DNA of 64,000 nucleotides from Pseudoblastomonas marina (GTDB lineage Bacteria; Pseudomonadota; Alphaproteobacteria; Sphingomonadales; Sphingomonadaceae), in NCBI RefSeq assembly GCF_014641655.1, contig NZ_BMID01000001.1, positions 248,001-312,000 of the forward strand, written 5' to 3'. Position numbers and translations under genes: made by a program. Below, in pieces: positions 45,755-54,482 of the stretch (the stretch's first letter is position 1; each line of letters opens with the position of its first letter). The notes under the pieces are model-generated. The model saw only the letters and a list, made by a program, of their open reading frames with translations, was not told the origin of the DNA and searched no databases.

Positions 45755-46770
45755 AACGACCCCGCTTACTCGCTCCCTCGCGCATCCTGCGAAAGACCCC
45801 GTCGGCCAAGGGCGGCGGGCGCAATCGCGATTACCTGGTGCAGGAAAGCTACTGGGCGATCCGCGAAGGCTCGAAGAGCTTCGCCGCCGCGTCGCGCCTG
45901 TTCGGGCGCGACACGCGCGAACGCAGCTGGCTGCTCTATCACTGGTGCCGCCGCTGCGACGACCTCGCCGACGGACAGGAGTTCGGTGGCGAGCTGTCCG
46001 AAGTTCACGACACGAAAGAGGCCGAGGACAAGGTCCAGGCGATCCGCGCGCTGACCCGTCGCGCGCTCGAGGGACAGCCGACGCTCGACCTCGCTTTCGA
46101 CAGCTTCGGCATGGTCGCGGCCGAGGTCGGACTGACGCAGGACATGGCCGACGACGTGATCGCCGGTTTCGCGCTCGACGCGCAGGGCTGGCAGCCGCGC
46201 ACCGAGGCCGAGATGATGCGTTATTGCTACCATGTCGCCGGCGCGGTCGGCGTGATGATGGCGCGGGTGATGCAGGCGCCCGACGATGCCTGGGTCTTTG
46301 ATCGCGCCTGCGACCTCGGGCTCGCCTTCCAGCTCGCCAATATCGCGCGCGACGTGGTCGAGGACGATGCGGCGGGGCGTTGCTACCTGCCGCAGGAATG
46401 GCTTGCCGAGGCCGATATCAAGCCGGGCGAACACGCCAAGCCGCACAACCGCTTCAAGCTTGCCGCGGTCGTGGCCAAGCTGGTCCGGATGATGGACCGG
46501 CACGCCGATGCCGCGCGGCTCGGCGCGGCTAGGCTCGGTTTCCGCGATCGCTGGGCGGTGCTGGCGGCGGCGCGAATCTATACCGCGATCGGGCGCAAGG
46601 TGCTCGACCGCGGCCAGCTGGCATGGAACAAGCGCGTCGTGGTCTCGGGTCCGGAAAAGCTCTGGCATATCATCGCGGCCTGGTGGGAAGCTCTGCGCAA
46701 CAACCCGCACGAGCCCGACCAGATGCCGATCTACAGCCGTGAATTGATCCGCCCGCTCAAGGGGTGGTGA
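45751..46770 (+). CDS. crtB: Phytoene synthase (CrtB), probable CTG start
   Basis: Condenses two geranylgeranyl-PP to phytoene. The Asp-rich motifs are D-D-L-A-D (70-74) and D-V-V-E-D; F-Q-L-A-N-I-A-R-D is also present. The first standard start in frame is a GTG at 45838, which would remove R-D-Y-L-V before G-S-K-S-F-A, a block I expect in relatives. No ATG, GTG or TTG lies between the LOG stop and there. A CTG at 45751 would overlap the LOG stop (CTGA) as the other operon joints do, giving 339 residues. The start is inference, the identity firm. Confidence 0.9.
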   Translation: MKRPRLLAPSRILRKTPSAKGGGRNRDYLVQESYWAIREGSKSFAAASRLFGRDTRERSWLLYHWCRRCDDLADGQEFGGELSEVHDTKEAEDKVQAIRALTRRALEGQPTLDLAFDSFGMVAAEVGLTQDMADDVIAGFALDAQGWQPRTEAEMMRYCYHVAGAVGVMMARVMQAPDDAWVFDRACDLGLAFQLANIARDVVEDDAAGRCYLPQEWLAEADIKPGEHAKPHNRFKLAAVVAKLVRMMDRHADAARLGAARLGFRDRWAVLAAARIYTAIGRKVLDRGQLAWNKRVVVSGPEKLWHIIAAWWEALRNNPHEPDQMPIYSRELIRPLKGW

Positions 46771-46814
46771 CGCGCTCGCTTGATGCGGAACGCGGGGGAC
46801 GCTAGCGCCTCCGC

Positions 46815-48707
46815 ATGATCGAAAAGCTCCTGATCGCCAATCGCGGCGAGATCGCCTGCCGCATCATCCGCACCGCGCGCGAGATGGGGATTGCCACCGT
46901 CGCGGTCTATTCCGATGCCGACGCCAACGCGCTGCATGTCCGCAGCGCGGACGAGGCGGTACATATCGGCCCCTCGCCCGCCGCCGAAAGTTATCTCGTC
47001 GGCGACAAGATCATCGCCGCGGCGAAACAGACCGGCGCCGATGCGATCCATCCGGGCTACGGTTTCCTGTCCGAGAACGCCGGCTTCGCGCAGGCCGTGA
47101 TCGATGCCGGGCTGGCCTGGGTCGGCCCCAAGCCGTCGAGCATCGAGGCGATGGGCTTGAAGGACGCTGCCAAGAAGCTGATGCGCGAGGCGGGCGTGCC
47201 GGTGACCCCGGGCTACGAGGGCGAGGACCAGTCGGTCGAGCGTCTGCAGAAAGAAGCCGACGCGATCGGTTATCCGGTGCTGATCAAGGCGGTCGCGGGC
47301 GGCGGCGGCAAGGGCATGCGCAAGGTCGATGCGGCGAAGGATTTCGCGGCCGCTCTCGAAAGCTGCCGGCGCGAGGCCAAGGCCAGCTTCTCCAACGACG
47401 AGGTGCTGCTCGAAAAGTGGATCACCTCGCCCCGCCATATCGAGGTACAGGTCTTCGGCGACGGCCACGGCAATGTCGTCCACCTGTTCGAGCGCGACTG
47501 CTCGCTCCAGCGCCGCCACCAGAAGGTGATCGAGGAAGCCCCCGCGCCGGGGATGGACGAGGCCACGCGCGAGGAAATCTGTGCTGCCGCAGTGCGCGCC
47601 GCCAAGGCGGTCGATTACGAGGGCGCGGGCACGATCGAATTCATCGCCGATGCGAGCGAAGGCCTGTGCGCCGATCGCATCTTCTTCATGGAAATGAACA
47701 CCCGTTTGCAGGTCGAACACCCGGTGACCGAAGAGATCACGGGCGTCGACCTGGTCGAGTGGCAGCTGCGCGTCGCGGGCGGTGAACCGATCCCGCTCGA
47801 GCAGGACCAACTGTCGATCAACGGACATTCGGTCGAAGCGCGGCTCTATGCTGAGGATCCGACCACGGGTTTCCTGCCCTCCACCGGCAAGCTAGATCTG
47901 CTCGAACTCGACGAGGGCCTGGCGCGGATCGAGACCGGCGTAGAGCAGGGCGACCAGGTCAGCCCGCATTACGACCCGATGATCGCCAAGATCGTGACCT
48001 GGGGCGAAGACCGCGACGATGCGATGCTGCAACTCGCGACGGCGCTCCATGCGGTTCGCGTCTGGCCGGTGCGGACCAATGCAGCCTTCCTGCTCGCCTG
48101 CCTCAACGACCCGACATTCCGTGCCGGCGAGATGACCACCGGCCTGATCGCCGATCGCGGCGACGCGCTGACCGAAGCGCCCGAATTGGGTGAGAATGAA
48201 TGGCAGGTCGCCGCGCTCAACGAATTCGCGCCCTATTATCTCGCCAGCGAGCAACCCGGTTCGGGACCGTGGGGTAGCGCCAGCGGTTTCCGCCTCAACC
48301 GCGACGGAAGTCCGCGCATCACGGTCCAGCATGGCGGCGAGGCGCGCACGCTCGAGCTCGAGGAATGCGTCAGCGCCACCGGGTTCGCCACCACGATCGA
48401 CGGCGGTTCGCTGGTCTACAAGGAAGCACATCCGTTCCTCTTCAGCCTGCCCGGTTATACCGGCGGCGCAGCCTCCGCCGCCGACGGCGCGATCCTCGCG
48501 CCGATGCCGGGCAAAGTGATCGCGCTCGACGTGGCCGAGGGCCAGAAGGTCGAGGCGGGCCAGCGGCTCATGGTGCTCGAAGCGATGAAGATGGAGCACG
48601 CGCTCACCGCGCCGTTCGCCGGGACCGTGACCGAGCTTTCCGCCAGCGAAGGCGCGCAGGTGCAGGTCGAGGCAGTGCTCGCGGTGGTGGAGCCCGAGGG
48701 CGACTAA
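46815..48707 (+). CDS. Biotin-dependent acyl-CoA carboxylase, alpha subunit (methylcrotonoyl-CoA type)
   Basis: A 630-residue protein joining a biotin carboxylase (A-N-R-G-E-I-A-C-R, A-G-G-G-G-K-G-M near 160, F-M-E-M-N-T-R-L-Q-V-E-H) to a C-terminal biotinyl domain with E-A-M-K-M-E-H (Lys592). It carboxylates biotin with ATP and bicarbonate for a separate beta subunit. Size and domain order fit MccA of leucine breakdown; propionyl-CoA carboxylase is possible. No beta subunit adjoins. It ends with a 4-bp overlap against glpD. Confidence 0.88.
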   Translation: MIEKLLIANRGEIACRIIRTAREMGIATVAVYSDADANALHVRSADEAVHIGPSPAAESYLVGDKIIAAAKQTGADAIHPGYGFLSENAGFAQAVIDAGLAWVGPKPSSIEAMGLKDAAKKLMREAGVPVTPGYEGEDQSVERLQKEADAIGYPVLIKAVAGGGGKGMRKVDAAKDFAAALESCRREAKASFSNDEVLLEKWITSPRHIEVQVFGDGHGNVVHLFERDCSLQRRHQKVIEEAPAPGMDEATREEICAAAVRAAKAVDYEGAGTIEFIADASEGLCADRIFFMEMNTRLQVEHPVTEEITGVDLVEWQLRVAGGEPIPLEQDQLSINGHSVEARLYAEDPTTGFLPSTGKLDLLELDEGLARIETGVEQGDQVSPHYDPMIAKIVTWGEDRDDAMLQLATALHAVRVWPVRTNAAFLLACLNDPTFRAGEMTTGLIADRGDALTEAPELGENEWQVAALNEFAPYYLASEQPGSGPWGSASGFRLNRDGSPRITVQHGGEARTLELEECVSATGFATTIDGGSLVYKEAHPFLFSLPGYTGGAASAADGAILAPMPGKVIALDVAEGQKVEAGQRLMVLEAMKMEHALTAPFAGTVTELSASEGAQVQVEAVLAVVEPEGD

Positions 48708-50197
48708 CCCCCTTCGCGCATGAACGCCGCAACCCCGTCGCGCTCGGCTCCGCTCATATGCAGGCCGAGCTTGCTGCGGCGCCACAACACGTCCTCGGCG
48801 CTGCGCGCCCACTCGGCTTCCTGAAGGTAGGCGATCTCGGCCTCGGTCAGTCCGGCACCGAAGTCGATGCCGAGATCGTCCCAGTTCTTCGCGCCTTCGA
48901 GCCACCATTCAGCACGCGTGCCGTAGGCTCGCGCGATGCGGGTGGCGTCGGCGGGCGAAAGGAACGGGTACCGTGCGTTCAACTCGGCGATAAATGCCGG
49001 CTGCTCGGTCGCGGCGAAGTCGCCGCCGGGCAGTGCTGTCTTCGAGGTCCAGGGGCCGCCTCGGAGCGCGGGCAGACGTTTGGACAGCGCATCGACGGCT
49101 TCCTCGGCAAGGTGGCGGTACGAGGTGATCTTGCCGCCATAGACCGACAGCACCGGGGCGCCGTCGGCCTCGTCCGACAGCGGCAGTTCATAGCCGCGCG
49201 TCGCCGCCTCGGGGCGTCCCGATCCGTCGTCGACCAGCGCGCGCACGCCCGAATAGGTCCAGGCGATGTCGTTTCGCGTTACATCGCGGCGGAAGCTGCG
49301 ATTGACGGCGGCGAGCAGGTATTCGGTTTCGCGCGCGTCGATGTGAACGTCTTCGAGCGACCCAGAGTGATCGGCGTCTGTCGTGCCGATCAGCGTGAAA
49401 TCACCTTCATAGGGAATCGCAAAGACGATTCGCGTATCGGGCTGCTGGAGCAGGTAGGCGTATTCGTGCTCGAACAGTCTGGGCACGACGATATGCGATC
49501 CGCGAACCCGGCGGAGGCCGCGCGCCGGGACGAGGCCGGCGAGCCGATCGATGTCGTTCGCACCGGGGCCGCCGGCGTTCACGAGCGCGCGGGCCGAGAA
49601 CGCTTCGCCGCCCGCTTCGATATGCCACAAGCCGTTTTCGCGCCGGGCCGCTGTCATTCGGCAATGGGTACGGATAACCGCGCCGCGCTCATGCGCATCG
49701 ACCGCGTTCAACACCACCAGCCGCGCATCGTCGACCCAGCCGTCCGAATATTCGAAGCCGTGGGTGTAATCGGCCTCGAGGGCCTCGCCCGCGACATGCC
49801 GGTCGAGGCGGATGCCATCTGCGCCCGGGAGCGTCCTCCTGCCGCCGATATGATCGTATAGCCACAGGCCGGCGCGCAGCATCCAGCGCGGACGTTGTCT
49901 CTCGTCATGCGGCAGCACGAAGCGCATCGGCCGCACGATATGCGGGGCGATCCGCCACAGCACTTCGCGCTCGCCCAGCGCCTCGCGCACGAGGCCGAAT
50001 TCGTAATATTCGAGGTAGCGCAAGCCGCCGTGGACGAGCTTGGTCGAGGCCGAGCTCGTTCCGCTGGCAAGGTCACGCGCTTCGAGGAGCAGGACCTTCG
50101 CACCCCTTCCCGCCGCATCGCGCGCGATCCCGGCGCCGTTCACGCCGCCGCCGATGATCGCCAGATCATAGGGGGCGATGTCGTCGGGCTGCGTCAC
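48704..50197 (-). CDS. glpD: Glycerol-3-phosphate dehydrogenase, aerobic (GlpD)
   Basis: A 497-residue FAD enzyme oxidising glycerol-3-phosphate to DHAP and passing electrons to quinone. Seen are I-I-G-G-G-V-N-G-A-G-I-A at the N-terminus, S-S-A-S-T-K-L-V-H-G-G-L-R-Y-L, P-Y-E-G-D-F-T-L-I-G-T-T-D and S-V-Y-G-G-K-I-T-S-Y-R. The GTG start overlaps the MFS stop (GTGA). glpK and glpF are not adjacent. Confidence 0.93.
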   Translation of the reverse strand: MTQPDDIAPYDLAIIGGGVNGAGIARDAAGRGAKVLLLEARDLASGTSSASTKLVHGGLRYLEYYEFGLVREALGEREVLWRIAPHIVRPMRFVLPHDERQRPRWMLRAGLWLYDHIGGRRTLPGADGIRLDRHVAGEALEADYTHGFEYSDGWVDDARLVVLNAVDAHERGAVIRTHCRMTAARRENGLWHIEAGGEAFSARALVNAGGPGANDIDRLAGLVPARGLRRVRGSHIVVPRLFEHEYAYLLQQPDTRIVFAIPYEGDFTLIGTTDADHSGSLEDVHIDARETEYLLAAVNRSFRRDVTRNDIAWTYSGVRALVDDGSGRPEAATRGYELPLSDEADGAPVLSVYGGKITSYRHLAEEAVDALSKRLPALRGGPWTSKTALPGGDFAATEQPAFIAELNARYPFLSPADATRIARAYGTRAEWWLEGAKNWDDLGIDFGAGLTEAEIAYLQEAEWARSAEDVLWRRSKLGLHMSGAERDGVAAFMREGG

Positions 50198-51462
50198 GGC
50201 GTCTCCGGTTGGGGCGGACCGAACAGCTCTCCGCGTTCGGAAAAGAGCACGAAAGCGAGGCTGATGACCGCGGTGGCGAGCAATGCCAGCGCGAGCGGCA
50301 GCGCCGTCCCGTCATAGGCCTGGCCGATCACCGCGCCGAGCGCCGCGCCGCTCGTCATCCGCAGGAAACCCTGCGCCGACGATGCCGCGCCGGCGATGTG
50401 GCGGAAGGGTTGCAGCGCGATCGAGCCGAAATTGGCCCCGATAAAGCCGAGCAGGCTCATGTTCGCGGCCATCAGCGGCACGAAGGTCCACAGCGTCTCG
50501 CCCGGCTGGCTCGCGAACCATGCCTGCGCCGCGGCGACGGCGATGAACAGGAACAGCGCGATGTGGCTCACCCGCCGCGCGCCGAAGCGTTCGACGATCC
50601 GCGAATTCGACCAGTTGGCGAGCGCCATGCAGCCCGCGCAGATCGCGAAGATCAGCGGGAACTTGTCGCCCGCGCCGAAGGCCTCTCCGATCAGTTGCTG
50701 CGAGGAGTTGATGAAGCCGAACAGCCCGCCGAAGACGAGTGCACTCCCGAGGGTGTAACCGATAGTCTCGCGCAGCGTGACCGCGTGGGTCATGTGGCGG
50801 ACGATCTTGGGGATGATGATCGGCTGCCGATCTTCCTCGTGGAGCGTCTCGGCGAGGCGGGTATAAACCCACAGACTCATGCCAACGCCGGCGATCGCCA
50901 TCGCGACGAAGATCATCCGCCAGTCGCCGACGATCATCAGGATACCCTGTCCGATGCTCGGCGCGACAGCGGGCACGAGCAGGAAGATGACGAAGATCAG
51001 GCTCATCATTCGCGCCATCTTGTCGCCGCCCACCTTGTCGCGGATGATCGCCGGGGGGAGCGCGATGATCCCGGCCGCGGCAAAACCCTGGATCGCGCGC
51101 AGCGTCACCAGCATCTCGAAACTGGTGGCGAGCGCGCAGGCGATCGACAGCGCGATATAGGCGGCCAAGGCGACGAACAGGACGGGGCGGCGGCCATAGC
51201 GGTCGGCGAAGGCGCCCGGCACGAGCGTGCCGATCCCCGCGGCGAGCAGGTATGCGCCGACGATGTACTGGCGATCGTTGCCGGCCGCTCCGAGATCGGT
51301 GGCGAGCGTGTCCAGCGCGGGGAGAATGGCGTCGATGCCGAACGCATTGAGCGCCATCAGCAGCGCCATCATCCAGATCAGCTCACGTTCGCCGACTGGC
51401 TTGCGCTTCGCGCCCCGGGGAGCGGGCCTGGTTTCTCCGCTCGGTTCGGAATTCGTTCGCAT
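50194..51462 (-). CDS. MFS drug exporter (Bcr/CflA-like)
   Basis: A 422-residue transporter with 12 membrane helices. A-D-R-Y-G-R-R-P-V-L between helices 2 and 3 is the MFS motif A, and the A-P-S-I-G-Q-G segment in helix 5 is the antiporter motif C region of drug/H+ exporters. The ATG at 51462 is preferred over an upstream TTG. The first codons overlap a LexA-type box shared with dinB, so damage-linked control is possible. Its stop overlaps the glpD GTG. Confidence 0.88.
   Translation of the reverse strand: MRTNSEPSGETRPAPRGAKRKPVGERELIWMMALLMALNAFGIDAILPALDTLATDLGAAGNDRQYIVGAYLLAAGIGTLVPGAFADRYGRRPVLFVALAAYIALSIACALATSFEMLVTLRAIQGFAAAGIIALPPAIIRDKVGGDKMARMMSLIFVIFLLVPAVAPSIGQGILMIVGDWRMIFVAMAIAGVGMSLWVYTRLAETLHEEDRQPIIIPKIVRHMTHAVTLRETIGYTLGSALVFGGLFGFINSSQQLIGEAFGAGDKFPLIFAICAGCMALANWSNSRIVERFGARRVSHIALFLFIAVAAAQAWFASQPGETLWTFVPLMAANMSLLGFIGANFGSIALQPFRHIAGAASSAQGFLRMTSGAALGAVIGQAYDGTALPLALALLATAVISLAFVLFSERGELFGPPQPETP
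51444..51458 (+). promoter_or_regulatory. Candidate LexA (SOS) box
   Basis: GTTC-N7-GTTC, the alphaproteobacterial LexA operator, 71 bp before the dinB ATG and within the first codons of the divergent MFS gene. dinB is a usual SOS gene, so the position makes sense. Only the sequence match supports it. Confidence 0.6.
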
Positions 51463-51528
51463 GTGCACAAAAGGGCAAGTGCAACCAACGGTTCCGCTTT
51501 GCAAGTGCCGACCCTATTCTCGCGTGCG

Positions 51529-52665
51529 ATGGTGCAGATCGATTCCCCCGATATTGAATCCGACGAGGATGGGGAGGCCGCACAAGGCGGCCTGCGCAAG
51601 ATCATCCATGTCGACATGGATGCCTTTTTCGCCAGCGTCGAGCAGCGCGACGACCCGGAGCTGCGGGGCAAGCCGGTGGCGGTCGGCGGATCGTCGGGCC
51701 GCGGCGTGGTCGCGGCGGCGAGCTACGAGGCAAGGCGGTTCGGGGTGAAGTCGGCGATGCCCTCAGTCACCGCCAGGCGGCTGTGCCCCGACCTGATCTT
51801 CTGCAAGTCGCGCTTCGACGTCTATCGCGAGGTCTCGGGCCAGATCCGCGCAATCTTCCAGCGCCACACGCCGCTGGTCGAGCCGCTGAGCCTCGACGAG
51901 GCCTATCTCGACGTCACCGCCGACATCAACGGGATCGGCAGCGCGACGCGCATCGCGGAGATCATCCGCGCCGAAATCCGCGAGGCAACCCAGCTGACCG
52001 CGAGCGCCGGGGTGAGCTACAACAAGTTCCTCGCCAAGCTCGCGAGCGACCAGAACAAGCCCGACGGGTTGTGCGTGATCCGCCCGGGCGAGGGCGCCGC
52101 CTTCGTCCAGTCGCTGCCGGTCCGGCGGTTTCACGGGGTCGGGCCGAAGGGTGCCGAGAAGATGGCGAAGCTCGGGATCGCCACCGGCGCCGACCTCGCG
52201 GCGAAGGATCGCGAATGGCTGGCCGCGCATTTCGGGTCCTTCGGCGATTATCTCTTTCGGGCCGCGCGCGGGATCGACCTGCGCCCGGTGCGATCGAGCA
52301 GGATCCGCAAATCGGTCGGCGGCGAGCGGACCTTTTCCGAGGATATCCACGCTCCCGGTGAACTGCGCGACACGCTCGACCGGATCATCGACATCGTGTG
52401 GGAGCGGATCGAGCGCAACGAGGCCCGCGGCAAGACCGTCACGCTCAAGCTCAAGTACAATGATTTCCGCATCCAGACCCGCGCGCGCTCGCTGCCGCGC
52501 CCAGTCGAGGACAAGGTGATGTTCGCGGAAGCGGCGCGCATCCTGCTCGAGGACGCACTGCCGCTTCCGCTGCCGATCCGCCTGATGGGGCTCACGCTGT
52601 CTGGTCTCGAAGGGGTAACGAAGACCAGGCGCGCGAGCGCCGCGGACCAGCTGGACCTGTTCTGA
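51529..52665 (+). CDS. dinB: DNA polymerase IV
   Basis: A 378-residue Y-family translesion polymerase. Catalytic carboxylates are Asp29 (H-V-D-M-D) and Asp123/Glu124 (S-L-D-E-A-Y); the steric gate aromatic follows in D-A-F-F-A-S-V-E. Helix-hairpin-helix and little-finger domains follow, and the C-terminus Q-L-D-L-F is the beta-clamp binding peptide. The ~20-residue acidic N-terminal extension is unusual but small. No Shine-Dalgarno precedes the ATG; a TATTCT -10-like element at 51514-51519 suggests a nearly leaderless transcript. Confidence 0.95.
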   Translation: MVQIDSPDIESDEDGEAAQGGLRKIIHVDMDAFFASVEQRDDPELRGKPVAVGGSSGRGVVAAASYEARRFGVKSAMPSVTARRLCPDLIFCKSRFDVYREVSGQIRAIFQRHTPLVEPLSLDEAYLDVTADINGIGSATRIAEIIRAEIREATQLTASAGVSYNKFLAKLASDQNKPDGLCVIRPGEGAAFVQSLPVRRFHGVGPKGAEKMAKLGIATGADLAAKDREWLAAHFGSFGDYLFRAARGIDLRPVRSSRIRKSVGGERTFSEDIHAPGELRDTLDRIIDIVWERIERNEARGKTVTLKLKYNDFRIQTRARSLPRPVEDKVMFAEAARILLEDALPLPLPIRLMGLTLSGLEGVTKTRRASAADQLDLF

Positions 52666-52672
52666 GCGCGGC

Positions 52673-53134
52673 CTAGGCGGCGATCGAATCGAGGAACCAG
52701 GCGCGCTCCTCGGCCATGTCGGTCCAGTCGTCGCTGAGCCCGTCGGTGGCGTTGTCGCCGGCCTTTTCCGCCTCGGCCTTCACCGCGCGAATCTGGTCGA
52801 CCAGCGTGCGGTTGTCGTCGCGAAGCTCGCGGACCATCTCCTGCGGGTCGAATCCTGTGCGATCCTGGTCGGCGATCTGGGTGTGCTTGGCGATCGTTCC
52901 GATCGAGGTGAGCGTGGTACCGCCGTTCTTGCGCACGCGCTCGGCGATCGCATCCGTCACCCCGATGATTTCCTGGGCCTGCTCGTCGAACAGCAGGTGC
53001 AGGTCGCGAAACCGCGGCCCTTGGACGTGCCAGTGGAAATTCTTGGTCTTGATGAACAATGCGTAGTGATCGGCGAGCAGCTTGTTCAGCTGCTCGTTGA
53101 CGGCTTTTTTCGAGTTGTCGCCACTCTTGGCCAT
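52673..53134 (-). CDS. dps: Dps family ferritin-like DNA-protection protein
   Basis: A 153-residue Dps. The ferroxidase ligands are seen in K-N-F-H-W-H-V-Q-G and the L-L-F-D-E-Q-A-Q-E stretch that follows, the usual dodecamer interface site. The N-terminal tail is Lys-rich (K-S-G-D-N-S-K-K), which often mediates DNA binding. AAGGGA lies 7 bases before the ATG. It ends 8 bp from convergent dinB, placing two stress genes tail-to-tail. Confidence 0.94.
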   Translation of the reverse strand: MAKSGDNSKKAVNEQLNKLLADHYALFIKTKNFHWHVQGPRFRDLHLLFDEQAQEIIGVTDAIAERVRKNGGTTLTSIGTIAKHTQIADQDRTGFDPQEMVRELRDDNRTLVDQIRAVKAEAEKAGDNATDGLSDDWTDMAEERAWFLDSIAA

Positions 53135-53250
53135 GATGGGGTCCCTTGTTTCGATTATATCGGTTTCACAAGGATAACGGGCTGGCGGAAAATCGGGTCC
53201 ATCAATATTTGCGCTGTGGTTGATCGCCATAGACGATTGGCATTCGCCGG

Positions 53251-53799
53251 CTAATCGGGCAGGGCTTGCCACCCGAGCCAGAGCCCGAGGACCAGCAGGA
53301 CCACGGCGAAAATCCGCCGCCCGATGGCGATCCAGCGCGCGCGCGGGTCGACCACGCCGAGCGCGCCGAGGCCGAGCGCCATAGTCCCGCCCGCCGCGCA
53401 GCCCATCGCGGCGGGTATCGCCGCGGCATAGGCTGCGCCGATTCCGAAGGCGAGGAAGCGCGCGGCATCGGTGATCTGGTGCGCGATCAGCACGAGGCTC
53501 GCCGCGCCGACCGAATGGGTCGGTTCCTTCGGCGCGCGCCCGGGGCGAAGCAGCAGCAGTTCGAGGCCCGAGAAGATCGCCGCCACCGCGCCGATGATAT
53601 CGCGCGCATCGGGCACCAGCGCCGGGAGCACGTAGCCCGCGCCGTATCCCGCCAACGCCGAAGCCGCCCACCCGGCCACCACCCCGACTGGCAGCGCCGC
53701 GCCGTGCCCCTTCGCCGAGAGATCGGACACCAGCACCTGGTCCCGCGCCCCCATGGTGACGAGAAACGCAGCGACGAAAGCGAACATCAGCGCGGCCAT
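53251..53799 (-). CDS. GDT1/UPF0016-like membrane protein with degenerate motifs
   Basis: 182 residues, six membrane helices in two similar halves, the layout of the TMEM165/GDT1 (UPF0016) Mn2+/Ca2+ exporters. The family's E-x-G-D-K/R-T signatures are altered: the first reads M-G-A-R-D-Q-V and the second half has Q-I-T-D-A-A-R. Loss of the acidic Glu ligands suggests a changed or lost cation site. The assignment rests on topology and motif position. Confidence 0.55.
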   Translation of the reverse strand: MAALMFAFVAAFLVTMGARDQVLVSDLSAKGHGAALPVGVVAGWAASALAGYGAGYVLPALVPDARDIIGAVAAIFSGLELLLLRPGRAPKEPTHSVGAASLVLIAHQITDAARFLAFGIGAAYAAAIPAAMGCAAGGTMALGLGALGVVDPRARWIAIGRRIFAVVLLVLGLWLGWQALPD

Positions 53800-53844
53800 G
53801 TTGACGCGCTACAGGCAAACGCCCGGCGATGGAACGAAATGTCG

Positions 53845-53874
53845 AGCGGGTGGAGATGGGGCGGGTGGAGATGG
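53845..53874. repeat. Two 15-bp repeats of the tRNA-Gly 3' end
   Basis: Units at 53845-53859 and 53860-53874 read (A/G)GCGGGTGGAGATGG; the adjoining tRNA starts the third, partial unit (AGCGGGTG). Each unit duplicates the tRNA acceptor 3' strand plus the bases encoding its TGG (CCA on the tRNA strand). Confidence 0.85.
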
Positions 53875-53945
53875 AGCGGGTGAAGGGAATCGAACCCTCG
53901 TCGTCAGCTTGGGAAGCTGCTGCTCTACCATTGAGCTACACCCGC
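53872..53945 (-). tRNA. tRNA-Gly (anticodon CCC)
   Basis: 74 nt on the minus strand: acceptor GCGGGTG/CACCCGC, D-arm GCTC/GAGC, anticodon loop TTCCCAA (anticodon at 53911-53913), T-loop TTCGATT, encoded CCA. One mismatch (G-A) closes the anticodon stem at the 27-43 pair. Reads GGG codons. Its 3' end is duplicated in tandem just downstream. Confidence 0.95.
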
Positions 53946-54025
53946 GAGGCTGCCATCGGGCAGGGCGCGGGCTTTGCCGCGTGTGCGGGCCAGCGTCAAT
54001 ATCCAGCGACTAGGGCGGGAGCATT

Positions 54026-54442
54026 ATGCGACAGGCGAGCGAGACCATCACAATCGAGACCGGCGGCAAGGGGTTTGTCGAATTCACCGACCGGCTGTGC
54101 GAATTCGTCGCGGCGAGCGGGATCGACACCGGGCTGCTCACCGCCTTCTGCCGCCACACCTCGGCCTCGTTGCTGATCACCGAAAACGCCGCCGGCGCGG
54201 TCAAGCGCGACCTCGCGGCGTGGCTCGAACGCGTCGCGCCGGAGGGCCCTGACTACGAACACGATTGCGAAGGGCCCGACGACATGCCCGCGCATTTGAA
54301 ACAGGTCCTTACCGGCACGACGCTGTCGATCCCGGTCGCGCGCGGGGCGCCGGCGCTCGGCACCTGGCAGGGCGTGTTCCTCGCCGAACATCGCGCGGCA
54401 CCGCACCGGCGCGAGATCGCGCTACATTTGTTGGGCGAATAG
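54026..54442 (+). CDS. YjbQ/UPF0047 family protein (secondary thiamin-phosphate synthase type)
   Basis: A 138-residue protein with the full YjbQ pattern: F-C-R-H-T-S-A-S-L-L-I-T-E-N, then H-D-C-E-G-P-D-D-M-P-A-H-L, and L-G-T-W-Q-G-V-F-L-A-E-H at the C-terminus. Family members form trimers with a His metal site and some show weak thiamin-phosphate synthase activity. thiC lies 5 kb away but not in the same operon. Confidence 0.93.
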   Translation: MRQASETITIETGGKGFVEFTDRLCEFVAASGIDTGLLTAFCRHTSASLLITENAAGAVKRDLAAWLERVAPEGPDYEHDCEGPDDMPAHLKQVLTGTTLSIPVARGAPALGTWQGVFLAEHRAAPHRREIALHLLGE

Positions 54443-54482
54443 AGGGCTGACCAAAGGGCGGAAAATTGGTATCGCGCCGCCC

